From Candidatus Cloacimonadota bacterium (GTDB taxonomy: Bacteria > Cloacimonadota > Cloacimonadia > Cloacimonadales > WRIO01), in the NCBI GenBank assembly GCA_023230175.1, contig JALNXV010000063.1, positions 1 to 12,802 on the forward strand: a DNA stretch of 12,802 bases, given 5' to 3'. Shown in pieces: positions 1 to 7,755 of this stretch (position 1 is its first letter; each line of letters begins with the position of its first letter). A program made the position numbers and the translations under genes. The notes beneath the pieces were generated by a model. That model searched no databases and was not told the origin of the DNA. It was given only the letters and a program-made list of their open reading frames with translations.

Positions 1-1
1 C

Positions 2-2050
2 GATGCGGGCAAAACTACTACTACAGAAAGAATTTTATTTTATACAGGCCTCGTTCATAAATTAGGTGAAGTACACGATGGTAACACTACAACCGACTGG
101 ATGGAACAAGAAAAAGAGAGAGGTATAACTATTACATCAGCAACAATTACTTGTTTTTGGAATAACAAACAAATAAATATTATTGATACACCCGGTCATG
201 TGGACTTTACTGCAGAAGTTGAACGATCTTTAAGGGTGTTAGACGGTGCTGTTGGTGTATTTTGTGCTGTTGGAGGAGTAGAGCCACAATCAGAAACTGT
301 TTGGCATCAAGCAGATAAATACAAAGTACCAAGAATTGCCTTTATTAACAAAATGGATAGAGTTGGTGCTGACTTTGAAAATGTTTTAGATATGATAAGC
401 GAAAGATTAACAAAAAACGCTATATGTATTCAATATCCAATAGGTAAAGAAGATAAATTTCAAGGTGTTATTGATATAATAGAAATGAAAGCAATTTATT
501 ATAATACTGAAACCTTTGGTAAAAACTACTCTTTTGAAAACATTCCTGATGACTTACTTAGTCTTACAAAAGCTTTAAGAGAAAAATTAATAGAAAAATT
601 AGCTGATTTTAATGATGAAATTATGCTAAACTTTTTAGAAGGAAAACCTGTAGATAATGAATTGATAAAGAAAACATTAAAAATCGCTGTAACTCATAAT
701 GAATTAATTCCTGTCTTATGTGGTTCTTCACTAAAAAATATTGGAGTTCAAGCATTACTTGACGCAATATGTGATTACTTGCCGTCTCCATTAGATATAG
801 AGCCTGCCATTGCCTATAAAAAAAATAGTGAAGCCCCTATAAATGTAGAATGTAAACCTCAAAATAAATTTGCCGCTCTTGCATTTAAAATACAAATTGA
901 TAAATACCTAGGGAAACTTGTATATATCAGAGTTTATTCCGGCACATTAAAAAAAGGTACTGCTTTCGTAAATCAATCTAACGGAAAAAAAGAAAGAGCT
1001 ATGAGACTTCTTCAGATGCAATCAAATAAGAAAAAAGATGTTGAAGAAGTTAAAGCGGGCGATATTGTAGCCATTGCCGGATTAAAGTTTACAGTTACCG
1101 GAGATACAATTACTCAACAAGATAATGAGATTCTATTAAGTAAAATGGAATTTCCGGATACTGTCATCGCAATGGCAATAGAAGCTAAAACAAAAGGGGA
1201 TCAAGATTTACTTACAGACGCCTTAAAAATGCTTGAAGATGAAGATCCTACCTTTAAAGTAAAACAAGACAAAGATTCCGGGCAAACATTAATAACCGGT
1301 ATGGGAGAGTTACATTTAGATATCTTAATCGACAGACTCAAAAGAGAGTTTAATATAGATGTTAATTGTGGAAACCCTCAAGTCTCTTATAAAGAAACAA
1401 TCAATAAATGTGTTGAAACAGAAGAAGAATTTAAACGTGATATTTCAGGAAAAGTATTGTTTGCAAAGGTAAAATTAAGAGTATGCCCTTTAGATCATAA
1501 CGCCTTAAGTAAATCAGAAATGAATGATAAAATTAAAATTACTTTCAAATGTAACATTGAAGAAATTCCTCAAGACATTATTGAAGCTATAAAAGAAAGT
1601 GCTAAAAATGCTTGTGGCGATGGTCCTTTAGTTAGTGGTAACATCGAAAACATTTCTATAGAAATTACAAATATTGATTATCATCAAGGAGAATCTACAG
1701 ATACTGCTTTTAAAATCGCAACAGCTATGACAATTTCTAAAGCAATAAACCTTGCCGATCCGGCAATATTAGAACCAATTATGCTGGTTAGCATTATAAC
1801 ACCTGAAGATTTCACAGGTGATATCATTGGAGATATAAATTCAAAAAGAGGTAAAATAATAGAGGTAAAACCTCAGCTCAACAAACAAGAAATAATCTGT
1901 CAAATGCCAATGAGTGAATTATTCGGTTATTCAACAAGAGTAAGAACTCTATCCCAAGGAAGAGCATCATATTCAATGGAATTTCATTCGTATGAAAAAG
2001 TCCCTGTCAATGTACAGGAAAATATTTTAAAAAAAATCAGAGGATATTAA
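2..2050 (+). CDS. fusA: Elongation factor G family GTPase, EF-G2 (ribosome-recycling)-like, 5' end missing
   Basis: The reading frame is open from the left edge. The first visible residues, [10 protein letters not shown], are the end of the P-loop (G1), so only about 20 N-terminal residues are missing from the 682 seen. Fragment numbering: RGITITSA switch I at 40-47, DTPGH (G3) at 62-66, NKMD (G4) at 116-119, G domain to about 262, domain II from about 288, then domains III-V, ending near the LFGYSTRVR segment of domain V. The family couples GTP hydrolysis on the ribosome to translocation or, with ribosome recycling factor, to subunit splitting. Domain IV is unusual. The glycine-rich GGxGQ(Y/F)GH motif of canonical translocases is absent; residues 477-487 read [11 protein letters not shown] instead. 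The tip loop is YHQGEST at about 560-566 rather than the YHxVDSS type. This resembles mitochondrial EF-G2 and bacterial spdEFG2. Family membership is near certain and the recycling subtype is inference. The symbol is family-level only. An AGGAG site for the next gene starts directly after its stop. Confidence 0.95.
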   Translation, partial: DAGKTTTTERILFYTGLVHKLGEVHDGNTTTDWMEQEKERGITITSATITCFWNNKQINIIDTPGHVDFTAEVERSLRVLDGAVGVFCAVGGVEPQSETVWHQADKYKVPRIAFINKMDRVGADFENVLDMISERLTKNAICIQYPIGKEDKFQGVIDIIEMKAIYYNTETFGKNYSFENIPDDLLSLTKALREKLIEKLADFNDEIMLNFLEGKPVDNELIKKTLKIAVTHNELIPVLCGSSLKNIGVQALLDAICDYLPSPLDIEPAIAYKKNSEAPINVECKPQNKFAALAFKIQIDKYLGKLVYIRVYSGTLKKGTAFVNQSNGKKERAMRLLQMQSNKKKDVEEVKAGDIVAIAGLKFTVTGDTITQQDNEILLSKMEFPDTVIAMAIEAKTKGDQDLLTDALKMLEDEDPTFKVKQDKDSGQTLITGMGELHLDILIDRLKREFNIDVNCGNPQVSYKETINKCVETEEEFKRDISGKVLFAKVKLRVCPLDHNALSKSEMNDKIKITFKCNIEEIPQDIIEAIKESAKNACGDGPLVSGNIENISIEITNIDYHQGESTDTAFKIATAMTISKAINLADPAILEPIMLVSIITPEDFTGDIIGDINSKRGKIIEVKPQLNKQEIICQMPMSELFGYSTRVRTLSQGRASYSMEFHSYEKVPVNVQENILKKIRGY

Positions 2051-2061
2051 AGGAGAACAAA

Positions 2062-2367
2062 GTGAATATTGAATTAACATTTGAAGAAAAAAGAGCATTA
2101 ATGAAAATTGACGGTGTAGTAACTACAGAAAATGCATATTTATTTCAAGAAAAACTTGATGAAGTCTTAAAAAATGATGTTAAAAAACTTGACATTGATT
2201 TTTCTGCTTGTAGAATTATTTCAAGTACAGGTATTGGTAAATTGTTGTTATTTTATAAAGATTTCATCTCAAAAAATGGTGAAGTAGAAATTATCAAATG
2301 CTCACCCGGAGTATATGATTTGTTTTCAACAATTAAACTTAATCAATTAATGACCATTAATCTATGA
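2062..2367 (+). CDS. STAS-domain anti-sigma factor antagonist (SpoIIAA/RsbV-like)
   Basis: This small 101-residue protein is a single STAS domain. Proteins of this family act as the phosphorylatable switch of partner-switching pathways: the unphosphorylated form binds an RsbW-like kinase and releases that kinase's target. The hallmark strand-loop-helix DFSACRIISSTGIGKLL lies at about 46-62. Aligned by eye to the MDSSG loop of SpoIIAA, the phospho-acceptor position falls on Ser55 in ISSTG (53-57), and Ser54 replaces the usual Asp before it. The start is GTG at 2062, chosen because AGGAG at 2051-2055 sits 6 bases upstream and the predicted fold begins there. Its stop overlaps the next gene's start (ATGA), which points to translational coupling with its likely kinase partner. 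Its output is unknown because no sigma factor or PP2C phosphatase is in view. Confidence 0.9.
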   Translation: MNIELTFEEKRALMKIDGVVTTENAYLFQEKLDEVLKNDVKKLDIDFSACRIISSTGIGKLLLFYKDFISKNGEVEIIKCSPGVYDLFSTIKLNQLMTINL

Positions 2368-3278
2368 GCCAATACTGTGGCTTAAAACTACTGATTGTTG
2401 ATGACACAAGAGAATTATTAGAAAGTCTCAAAGATATACTTGAACAATTTGGTTTTGTTATTACTTTATGTAATAATGTTGATATTGCTGTCAATGCAAT
2501 CAAAAAAGATTTTTATGATTTAGTCTTAACTGACATAGAAATGCCGGTTAAGACGGGGCTGGATCTTATTAAAATACTACGAGAAGGTCTTGATTTAAGC
2601 ATTCCGATTATCATTATGACAGGTAGGGCAACAACGGAATATTTGGCTGAAGCAATCAAAGTAGGGGCTTCTGATTTTATACCTAAACCAATAAATACTA
2701 AAGCATTATTACAAATTATTAACAATCAAATCACAAAAGCTAAAAGATTAAAACTAGATTTCAATTTAACCCATTCGCTTCAAACCTTTAAAAAGACCTA
2801 TACATTCCAGCCCAAAGAATTTCTTGAAAATTCTATTGTTGAATTTTTAAATACTGAAATTAAAAAAAATTTTGAACTAAATGCTATAAAAAGAAACGAA
2901 ATTTATTTAATTCTTGAAGAAATGATTACTAATGCTTTCGTTCATGGACTTTGGTCATTAAGCAAACAAGAAAGACAACTCGATAAACCGGCTCAATATA
3001 AAATCATCAATGAAAAACAAAACAACGCTATAAATAATCCATTTGTTAATGTTTGTTTTGAATTTAAAAAAGAATCAAAAGAATTAATCATCATCGTTAA
3101 AGACTCCGGCAAAGGATTTGATTTCAAAAGATTGTTTGAAAAGAATTTCAATAACTTACTTGATTCAACTATTCCTACAGGAAGAGGACTCTTTTTAATC
3201 AAAACATTGACTAAAAGTTTAACCTTTTATGACAACGGAACTAAATTAAAAGCAGTTATAGATTTAAATAATGGCTAA
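2364..3278 (+). CDS. Response-regulator receiver domain fused to RsbW-like HATPase (anti-sigma/serine kinase type)
   Basis: This is a two-domain cytoplasmic signalling protein of 304 residues. Residues 7-124 form a complete CheY-like receiver: acidic pair D13/D14, phospho-acceptor D57 (in LTDIEMP), conserved T86 and K108 (in PKP). After a linker, residues 150-300 form a GHKL ATPase domain. Its N-box has E186, N190, H194 and G195 (EMITNAFVHG), its G1 box is DSGKGFD at 247-253, and its G2-like box is TGRGLFL at 272-278. There is no HisKA dimerisation helix or phosphorylatable His, so it is not a classical hybrid histidine kinase. The ATPase domain is closest in style to RsbW/SpoIIAB anti-sigma kinases. 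Its ATGA overlap with the STAS gene supports that protein as its substrate. Inferred role: phosphorylation of D57 by an unseen histidine kinase tunes kinase or binding activity towards the STAS protein. About 30 polar residues (200-228) after the N-box look like an insertion relative to RsbW. Confidence 0.88.
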   Translation: MSQYCGLKLLIVDDTRELLESLKDILEQFGFVITLCNNVDIAVNAIKKDFYDLVLTDIEMPVKTGLDLIKILREGLDLSIPIIIMTGRATTEYLAEAIKVGASDFIPKPINTKALLQIINNQITKAKRLKLDFNLTHSLQTFKKTYTFQPKEFLENSIVEFLNTEIKKNFELNAIKRNEIYLILEEMITNAFVHGLWSLSKQERQLDKPAQYKIINEKQNNAINNPFVNVCFEFKKESKELIIIVKDSGKGFDFKRLFEKNFNNLLDSTIPTGRGLFLIKTLTKSLTFYDNGTKLKAVIDLNNG

Positions 3279-4101
3279 TTTAACACTTAAAGATATCTTA
3301 ATTAAAAGTTCAGATTTCTTAAAGAACAAAAACATTGATACTCCAAGATTAGATACTGAACTTATCATCAGCCATTTTTTAAATATAAATCGTATGGATA
3401 TTTATCTTCAATTTGAAAGAATTTTAACACAATCAGAACAAAACCTTATTAGAAATGCAATAGTAGAAAGAGGCAAGCGAAAACCTCTTCAATACATTAT
3501 CGGAATAGTTTATTTTTTAGACTCAAAAATAACAGTAAATGAAACAGTACTCATTCCAAGACCGGAAACAGAGTTTATGATTGATTATATTTTAAAAAAT
3601 GAATCTAAACCGACTTCAGTATTAGATTTATGTACCGGTTCAGGTGTAATAGCCATAAGCATAAAAAAAAAATGGAATGATACAGAAGTGTATGCATCCG
3701 ATATCTCTATTGATGCAATAAATATAGCAAAACAAAATGCAGAAAATAACGATACAAATATAAGCTTTATCAATTCAAATCTATTTAATAAAATCAACAG
3801 AAAATATGACCTAATTATCTCAAATCCCCCCTATATCTCCGAAACAGACTATAATAACCTAAGCCCGGAGTTATTCTTCGAACCAAAATCTGCCTTAGTT
3901 GCTGACGATAATGGTGATTTTTTTTATAAACAAATTCTTCAAAATGCAAAAAAATTCTTAAACCCTAATGGAAAATTATATCTTGAAATCGGAGCAAATC
4001 AAGCTGAAATGATTCAACAAACAGCTCTTAATAATAACTATAATAATATTAAAATAATCAAAGATTTAGCAAATCTTAACAGAATTGCAATCATAAAATA
4101 A
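3271..4101 (+). CDS. prmC: Peptide chain release factor N5-glutamine methyltransferase (PrmC/HemK)
   Basis: PrmC methylates the glutamine of the GGQ motif in release factors RF1 and RF2 using S-adenosylmethionine, which raises peptide-release efficiency at stop codons. The 276-residue length is normal. The N-terminal helical substrate-binding domain covers about 1-80, with KPLQYIIG at 71-78. The linker signature IPRPETE is at 95-101, the SAM-binding motif DLCTGSG at 119-125, and the catalytic NPPY at 185-188 followed by ISETDY. These motifs together separate PrmC from other N/Q methyltransferases. The gene starts 8 bases inside the upstream receiver-ATPase gene and no Shine-Dalgarno is evident, so translation is probably coupled to it. 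A termination factor-modifying enzyme two genes from an EF-G of recycling type is suggestive but may be coincidental. Confidence 0.96.
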   Translation: MANLTLKDILIKSSDFLKNKNIDTPRLDTELIISHFLNINRMDIYLQFERILTQSEQNLIRNAIVERGKRKPLQYIIGIVYFLDSKITVNETVLIPRPETEFMIDYILKNESKPTSVLDLCTGSGVIAISIKKKWNDTEVYASDISIDAINIAKQNAENNDTNISFINSNLFNKINRKYDLIISNPPYISETDYNNLSPELFFEPKSALVADDNGDFFYKQILQNAKKFLNPNGKLYLEIGANQAEMIQQTALNNNYNNIKIIKDLANLNRIAIIK

Positions 4102-4125
4102 ATATAGATAATTTAAAGGAACATA

Positions 4126-5382
4126 ATGGATGCTTTTTTAATTAATGGTAAAAAACAACTTTCGGGTAAAATTTCTGTTAGCGGTGCAAAAAATGCAATT
4201 CTTCCTATAATGACAGCTACTTTACTTACTGAAGGCAAATCAATCTTACACAATGTACCACATATAAACGACTTTAAAATGATGTCTCATCTACTCAGAA
4301 TCATCGGAGCAAGAGTAGAACATGAAAATAATACTATGAAAATAGATTCTAGTAATGCCGGATATTGGGAAGCTCCTTACGAATTAGTAAGTAAAATGAG
4401 AGCATCAATATATGTACTCGGACCACTTCTTGCAAAATTCAATAAAGCTTCAGTTGCCTTTCCTGGAGGATGTGCCATTGGAACAAGACCTGTAGATTTA
4501 CACTTAATGGCTATTGAAAAACTTGGAGCTAATATTACTATTGAACATGGGTATATAAATGCAAACTGTCCTGATGGATTAGTCGGTGCCGAAATTACTT
4601 TCCCTTTTATTTCAGTTGGAGCAACTGCAAATACTTTAATGGCTGCTGTACTCGCAAAAGGCAAATCAATATTAAATAATATTGCCTTAGAACCTGAAAT
4701 CGACAGCCTCATCTCTTTTTTAAATAAAATGGGAGCTAAAATTAAACATCTACATAATAATTCTTTAGAAATTATCGGTGTAGATAAATTATCACCCGTA
4801 GAAATGACAATGATACCTGATAGAATTGAAGCCGGTACATTATTACTTAGTTCTGCCATCACAAAAAATAGCTTTACTATTTGTAATTGTGAACCTCAAC
4901 ATCTAATTTCTCTAATAGAAAAAATGGAATTAGCAGGCTGTAAATTTGAAATATCAGACGGTAATATCACAGTTTTTCCTGCAGAAATGATAAAACCTGT
5001 TGATATTACAACTGAAGCGTATCCCGGTTTCCCAACTGATTTACAAGCTCAATTTATGTCATATATGACCTTAGCTAATGGTAAATGCCAAATAAAAGAA
5101 ACTATCTTCCCGGATAGATTTATGCATATTGCCGAACTAAACAGGTTAGGTGCTAATATCCAAATTAACAACGGTATTGCTGAAGTCTCAGGTGTAAAAA
5201 AACTTTCCGGGGCTGAAGTTATGGCAACAGACCTTAGAGCAAGCGCAGCCCTTGTTTTAGCAGGGTTAGCTGCTGAAGGAGAAACTACAATCTCAAGAAT
5301 ATATCATATTGACAGAGGATACGAAAAAATCGAACAAAAGTTAAATGCAATCGGAGCTGATATCAAAAGGATAATTCAATGA
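4126..5382 (+). CDS. murA: UDP-N-acetylglucosamine 1-carboxyvinyltransferase (MurA)
   Basis: MurA transfers enolpyruvate from phosphoenolpyruvate to UDP-GlcNAc, the first committed step of peptidoglycan precursor synthesis in the cytoplasm. The 418-residue length is typical. Visible signatures are SGAKNA at 19-24 with the PEP-binding K22 and N23, KMRASIYVLGPLLA from 90 with R92, and GGCAIGTRPVDLH from 114. C116 is the residue alkylated by fosfomycin in sensitive enzymes; Asp at this position would predict intrinsic resistance. The later YPGFPTDLQAQF segment contains the catalytic Asp. The ATG at 4126 follows AAGGA at 4116-4120. The stop overlaps the mnmA start by ATGA. Its presence predicts that this organism makes peptidoglycan. 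Confidence 0.97.
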   Translation: MDAFLINGKKQLSGKISVSGAKNAILPIMTATLLTEGKSILHNVPHINDFKMMSHLLRIIGARVEHENNTMKIDSSNAGYWEAPYELVSKMRASIYVLGPLLAKFNKASVAFPGGCAIGTRPVDLHLMAIEKLGANITIEHGYINANCPDGLVGAEITFPFISVGATANTLMAAVLAKGKSILNNIALEPEIDSLISFLNKMGAKIKHLHNNSLEIIGVDKLSPVEMTMIPDRIEAGTLLLSSAITKNSFTICNCEPQHLISLIEKMELAGCKFEISDGNITVFPAEMIKPVDITTEAYPGFPTDLQAQFMSYMTLANGKCQIKETIFPDRFMHIAELNRLGANIQINNGIAEVSGVKKLSGAEVMATDLRASAALVLAGLAAEGETTISRIYHIDRGYEKIEQKLNAIGADIKRIIQ

Positions 5383-6527
5383 AAAGAGAACAAATTAAAG
5401 ATATTGCAATAGCTATGAGTGGTGGGATTGACAGTTCTGTTACAGCATCCATACTCAAAGAACAAGGTTATAATATCTTTGGTTTTACTATGGTTAATTT
5501 TAATGAAGTTTCAGAGTCAGGTTGCACTATTTCTGATTTCAATCAATATAAACCTGTCTTAGATGCCAAGAAAATATGTGATAAATTAAACATCCAACAC
5601 TATACTATTGATTTAAGAAAAGAATTCACTGATACAGTAATGAATTATTTTATCAATGAATATAAAATCGGGAAAACCCCCAATCCTTGCACTTATTGTA
5701 ATCCCTTAATAAAATGGGGCTTGTTTGTCGATGAAATCACCAAAATACTTAATACTAAACACAAAATATATGATTTCCTCATTGCTACCGGACATTATGC
5801 AAAAATCAAACAGCTTGATAGTGAATTATACGCAATTTTTAAGGCTGATGACGATACAAGAGACCAAACATATATGTTATGGGGCCTATCTCAAAAACAA
5901 ATAAAAAAAACTATATTTCCCTTAGCAGAATATTACAAAAATAACTCAGATAAAACCCATAAGCAAAAAGATTTAACTGTCAGAGAAATTGCTACAACCT
6001 TAAATAAAGACTTTGAAAATAAAAAAGATAGCCAAGATATTTGCTTTATCAAAGGCAAATATGCTGATTTCTTAAACAAATACATTGATTTTAAACCCGG
6101 GAAATTACTATTTGAATCTACAGAAAATAACATTACAACTTACAAAACTATTGGGGAACATAAAGGTCTCGCTTTTTATACTTTAGGTCAACGCAAAGGA
6201 TTAGTTCCTTGGCATAGCCCTTTATATGTAAAACAACTCAATTATAAGGATAATACTGTTATTGTTACTGACAATCCTATGAACTTATACAATGACACCT
6301 TTTTTGTATCAAATATTAACTGGCAACAAGATATAATTCCGAATTTTAATCAAAATATTAAAGTCCAAATTAGATATAATAGTGATTTAAAAGATATTAT
6401 GAAACTTGACTTAATTGATGACAACCTTAAAGTAATACTTAAAACTCCTGCTAAATCTATCACTCCCGGGCAATCAGCTGTTTTTTATTTAGGGAATCAA
6501 CTTCTTGGTGGCGGAACTATTAATTAA
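5379..6527 (+). CDS. mnmA: tRNA-specific 2-thiouridylase (MnmA/TrmU), CxxC variant
   Basis: MnmA activates U34 of tRNA Lys, Glu and Gln with ATP and inserts sulfur at position 2, supporting accurate decoding. The 382-residue protein has the PP-loop SGGIDSS at 14-20, the central tRNA-binding region with RDQTYMLWGLS at 161-171, SQDICFI at 218-224 and TLGQRKGL at 268-275, then a C-terminal beta-barrel ending PGQSAVFY. The nucleophile region reads TPNPCTYCN at 100-108. C107 aligns with the E. coli catalytic Cys (C102) and C222 with its partner Cys (C199). C104 occupies the position of the E. coli Asp (D99), giving a Cys/Cys/Cys set. MnmA proteins with this set have been linked to iron-sulfur cluster binding; that reading here is inference. 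The start overlaps murA by ATGA. No cysteine desulfurase or sulfur relay gene is in the window. Confidence 0.96.
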   Translation: MKREQIKDIAIAMSGGIDSSVTASILKEQGYNIFGFTMVNFNEVSESGCTISDFNQYKPVLDAKKICDKLNIQHYTIDLRKEFTDTVMNYFINEYKIGKTPNPCTYCNPLIKWGLFVDEITKILNTKHKIYDFLIATGHYAKIKQLDSELYAIFKADDDTRDQTYMLWGLSQKQIKKTIFPLAEYYKNNSDKTHKQKDLTVREIATTLNKDFENKKDSQDICFIKGKYADFLNKYIDFKPGKLLFESTENNITTYKTIGEHKGLAFYTLGQRKGLVPWHSPLYVKQLNYKDNTVIVTDNPMNLYNDTFFVSNINWQQDIIPNFNQNIKVQIRYNSDLKDIMKLDLIDDNLKVILKTPAKSITPGQSAVFYLGNQLLGGGTIN

Positions 6528-6549
6528 GATAATATAAAGAGGTAAAGTA

Positions 6550-7506
6550 ATGAAAATTTTAGTAACCGGCGGTGCAGGTTTTATTGGTTCACATTTATGT
6601 GAAACTCTGGTAAAACAACATCATAAAGTAATTTGCGTTGATAATTTTTGTGATTTTTATAACCCTAAAATTAAAGAAAACAACTTAAAAGAACTCAACA
6701 AATACCCAAATTTTAAATTTTATAATATTGATATAAGAAATGTTACTGAACTTAATGCAGTTTTTAGCAAAGAACCATTTGATTTGATGATTCATCTTGC
6801 CGCTATGGCAGGAGTTAGGCCATCTATTGAAAATCCTCAACTCTATTTTGATGTCAACATAACCGGAACTGTTAACCTACTCGAATTTTGCAAAAAATAT
6901 AATGTAAAGAAAATAATCTTTGCTTCCTCCTCATCAGTTTATGGAAATAATCATAAAGTACCTTTTGAAGAATCAGACCCTGTTGATAACCCAATTTCTC
7001 CCTATGCAGCAACTAAAAAATCAGGTGAATTAATCTGTCATACCTACCATACTTTATATAATATGTCAATCGCTTGCCTAAGATTCTTCACTGTTTACGG
7101 ACCACGTCAAAGACCTGATCTCGCTATACATAAATTTACAAATATGATTTTAAATGATGAACCTATCCCGGTTTTCGGTGATGGTACAACACAAAGAGAC
7201 TATACCTATATTGATGATATTCTCGATGGTATAACAAAATGCATTGACTACGTCTTCTTCGGTAACAAATACCAAATCTTTAATCTCGGTGAATCTTCAA
7301 CTATTTCCTTAGTAGAAATGATTTCAACAATAGAAAATACTCTAAACAAAAAAGCTAAAAAAAATATCTTACCTATGCAAGCAGGAGATGTAAATAGAAC
7401 CTTTGCCAATATCTCTAAAAGTAAAAAATTACTCAATTATAACCCTCAAACTAAATTTACTGAGGGTATTAAAAAATTTATTGACTGGAAATTACAAACA
7501 CAATAA
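6550..7506 (+). CDS. Extended SDR NAD-dependent nucleotide-sugar epimerase (UDP-glucuronate/UDP-glucose 4-epimerase-like)
   Basis: This 318-residue protein has the full extended short-chain dehydrogenase plan. The Rossmann signature GGAGFIG is at 7-13 and D31 closes the second strand, which favours NAD over NADP. SSSSVYG is at 126-132 and the catalytic Y152xxxK156 lies in SPYAATKK. The segments AAMAGVRPSIENP and RFFTVYGPRQRPD, followed by FGDGTTQRDYTYIDDI, are typical of UDP-hexose and UDP-glucuronate 4-epimerases and close relatives. It probably interconverts C4 epimers of a UDP-sugar for lipopolysaccharide, capsule or other glycans. The exact substrate cannot be read from sequence, and related dehydratases share these motifs, so no symbol is given. 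AGAGG at 6537-6542 precedes the ATG. It is the last gene of the co-directional run and no other glycan genes follow it. Confidence 0.9.
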   Translation: MKILVTGGAGFIGSHLCETLVKQHHKVICVDNFCDFYNPKIKENNLKELNKYPNFKFYNIDIRNVTELNAVFSKEPFDLMIHLAAMAGVRPSIENPQLYFDVNITGTVNLLEFCKKYNVKKIIFASSSSVYGNNHKVPFEESDPVDNPISPYAATKKSGELICHTYHTLYNMSIACLRFFTVYGPRQRPDLAIHKFTNMILNDEPIPVFGDGTTQRDYTYIDDILDGITKCIDYVFFGNKYQIFNLGESSTISLVEMISTIENTLNKKAKKNILPMQAGDVNRTFANISKSKKLLNYNPQTKFTEGIKKFIDWKLQTQ

Positions 7507-7523
7507 TAAGTGGATTTACAAAC

Positions 7524-7565
7524 AAAAATGCTCACACAACATTATTATCCGAGCACTTTTAGAAT
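7524..7565 (+). terminator. Weak terminator-like hairpin after the epimerase gene
   Basis: AAAAATGCTC (7524-7533) pairs with GAGCACTTTT (7551-7560) with one A-C mismatch and a 17-base loop, beginning 18 bases after the epimerase stop. The right arm ends in T residues and the region beyond is T-rich. The stem is AU-rich and the loop large, so termination here would be weak. It is supported mainly by its position at the end of the operon-like run and before a promoter candidate. Confidence 0.4.
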
Positions 7566-7623
7566 TATTCTTGTTATTATTTTTATAAAAATATAAATTT
7601 CTAAGTATCGGCAAAAAAAAACA

Positions 7624-7652
7624 TTGACAACATTCATAAATGCATTTATTAT
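7624..7652 (+). promoter_or_regulatory. Sigma70-like promoter for the large repeat-protein gene
   Basis: TTGACA at 7624-7629 is a perfect -35 consensus. After a 17-base spacer, TATTAT at 7647-7652 matches the -10 consensus at five of six positions. Transcription would begin near 7659, leaving a leader of roughly 95-100 bases before the ATG at 7756. The gap contains no gene, and the TAnnTTTG box of Bacteroidota promoters was not seen. In such AT-rich DNA -10-like hexamers are common, but a perfect -35 at optimal spacing is not. Confidence 0.6.
7636..7649. promoter_or_regulatory. 14-base perfect palindrome inside the promoter spacer (possible operator)
   Basis: ATAAATGCATTTAT is exactly self-complementary. 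It lies between the -35 and -10 elements and overlaps the first three bases of the -10, a placement where a dimeric repressor would block RNA polymerase. AT-rich palindromes arise by chance, so this is only a candidate. Confidence 0.25.
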
Positions 7653-7743
7653 TATCATATAAAAAAAGATCAATAATGGATATTATAAATACATACTAAA
7701 TTATGCTTAAATTTAATGTTGTAATTATATAATATTATGTAAG

Positions 7744-7750
7744 AAAGGAG
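7744..7750 (+). promoter_or_regulatory. Ribosome binding site that fixes the repeat-protein start at ATG 7756
   Basis: AAAGGAG at 7744-7750 is a strong Shine-Dalgarno. Three in-frame start codons follow closely: GTG 7750 overlaps the site itself, TTG 7753 is only 2 bases beyond it, and ATG 7756 is 5 bases beyond. ATG 7756 has the workable spacing and gives a standard signal peptide start, MNKKLVLV. Confidence 0.8.
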
Positions 7751-7755
7751 TGTTG

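Noticed and set aside
101..103. ATG 101 as the start of the EF-G gene
   Set aside because: The 33 upstream codons encode the conserved P-loop [10 protein letters not shown] and switch I region, so this Met is internal.
4377..4862. 161-codon antisense open frame within murA
   Set aside because: It lies wholly opposite a clear, conserved murA, has no recognisable domain, and no ribosome binding site or promoter was noted. It is a frame shadow.
7403..7588. 61-codon + strand open frame running off the end of the epimerase gene
   Set aside because: Its first half is the epimerase gene in another frame and the rest is low-complexity intergenic AT-rich DNA crossing the hairpin. No ribosome binding site or family match was recognised.
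7750..7755. GTG 7750 or TTG 7753 as start of the repeat protein
   Set aside because: GTG 7750 overlaps the Shine-Dalgarno sequence and TTG 7753 is only 2 bases from it. ATG 7756 has proper spacing and gives a standard signal peptide.
7507..7755. Riboswitch, small RNA gene or Bacteroidota-type promoter (TAnnTTTG) in the intergenic gap
   Set aside because: No conserved aptamer core, no GC-rich structured region and no TAnnTTTG box was found. Only the weak hairpin, the sigma70-like promoter, the palindrome and the ribosome binding site are supportable.
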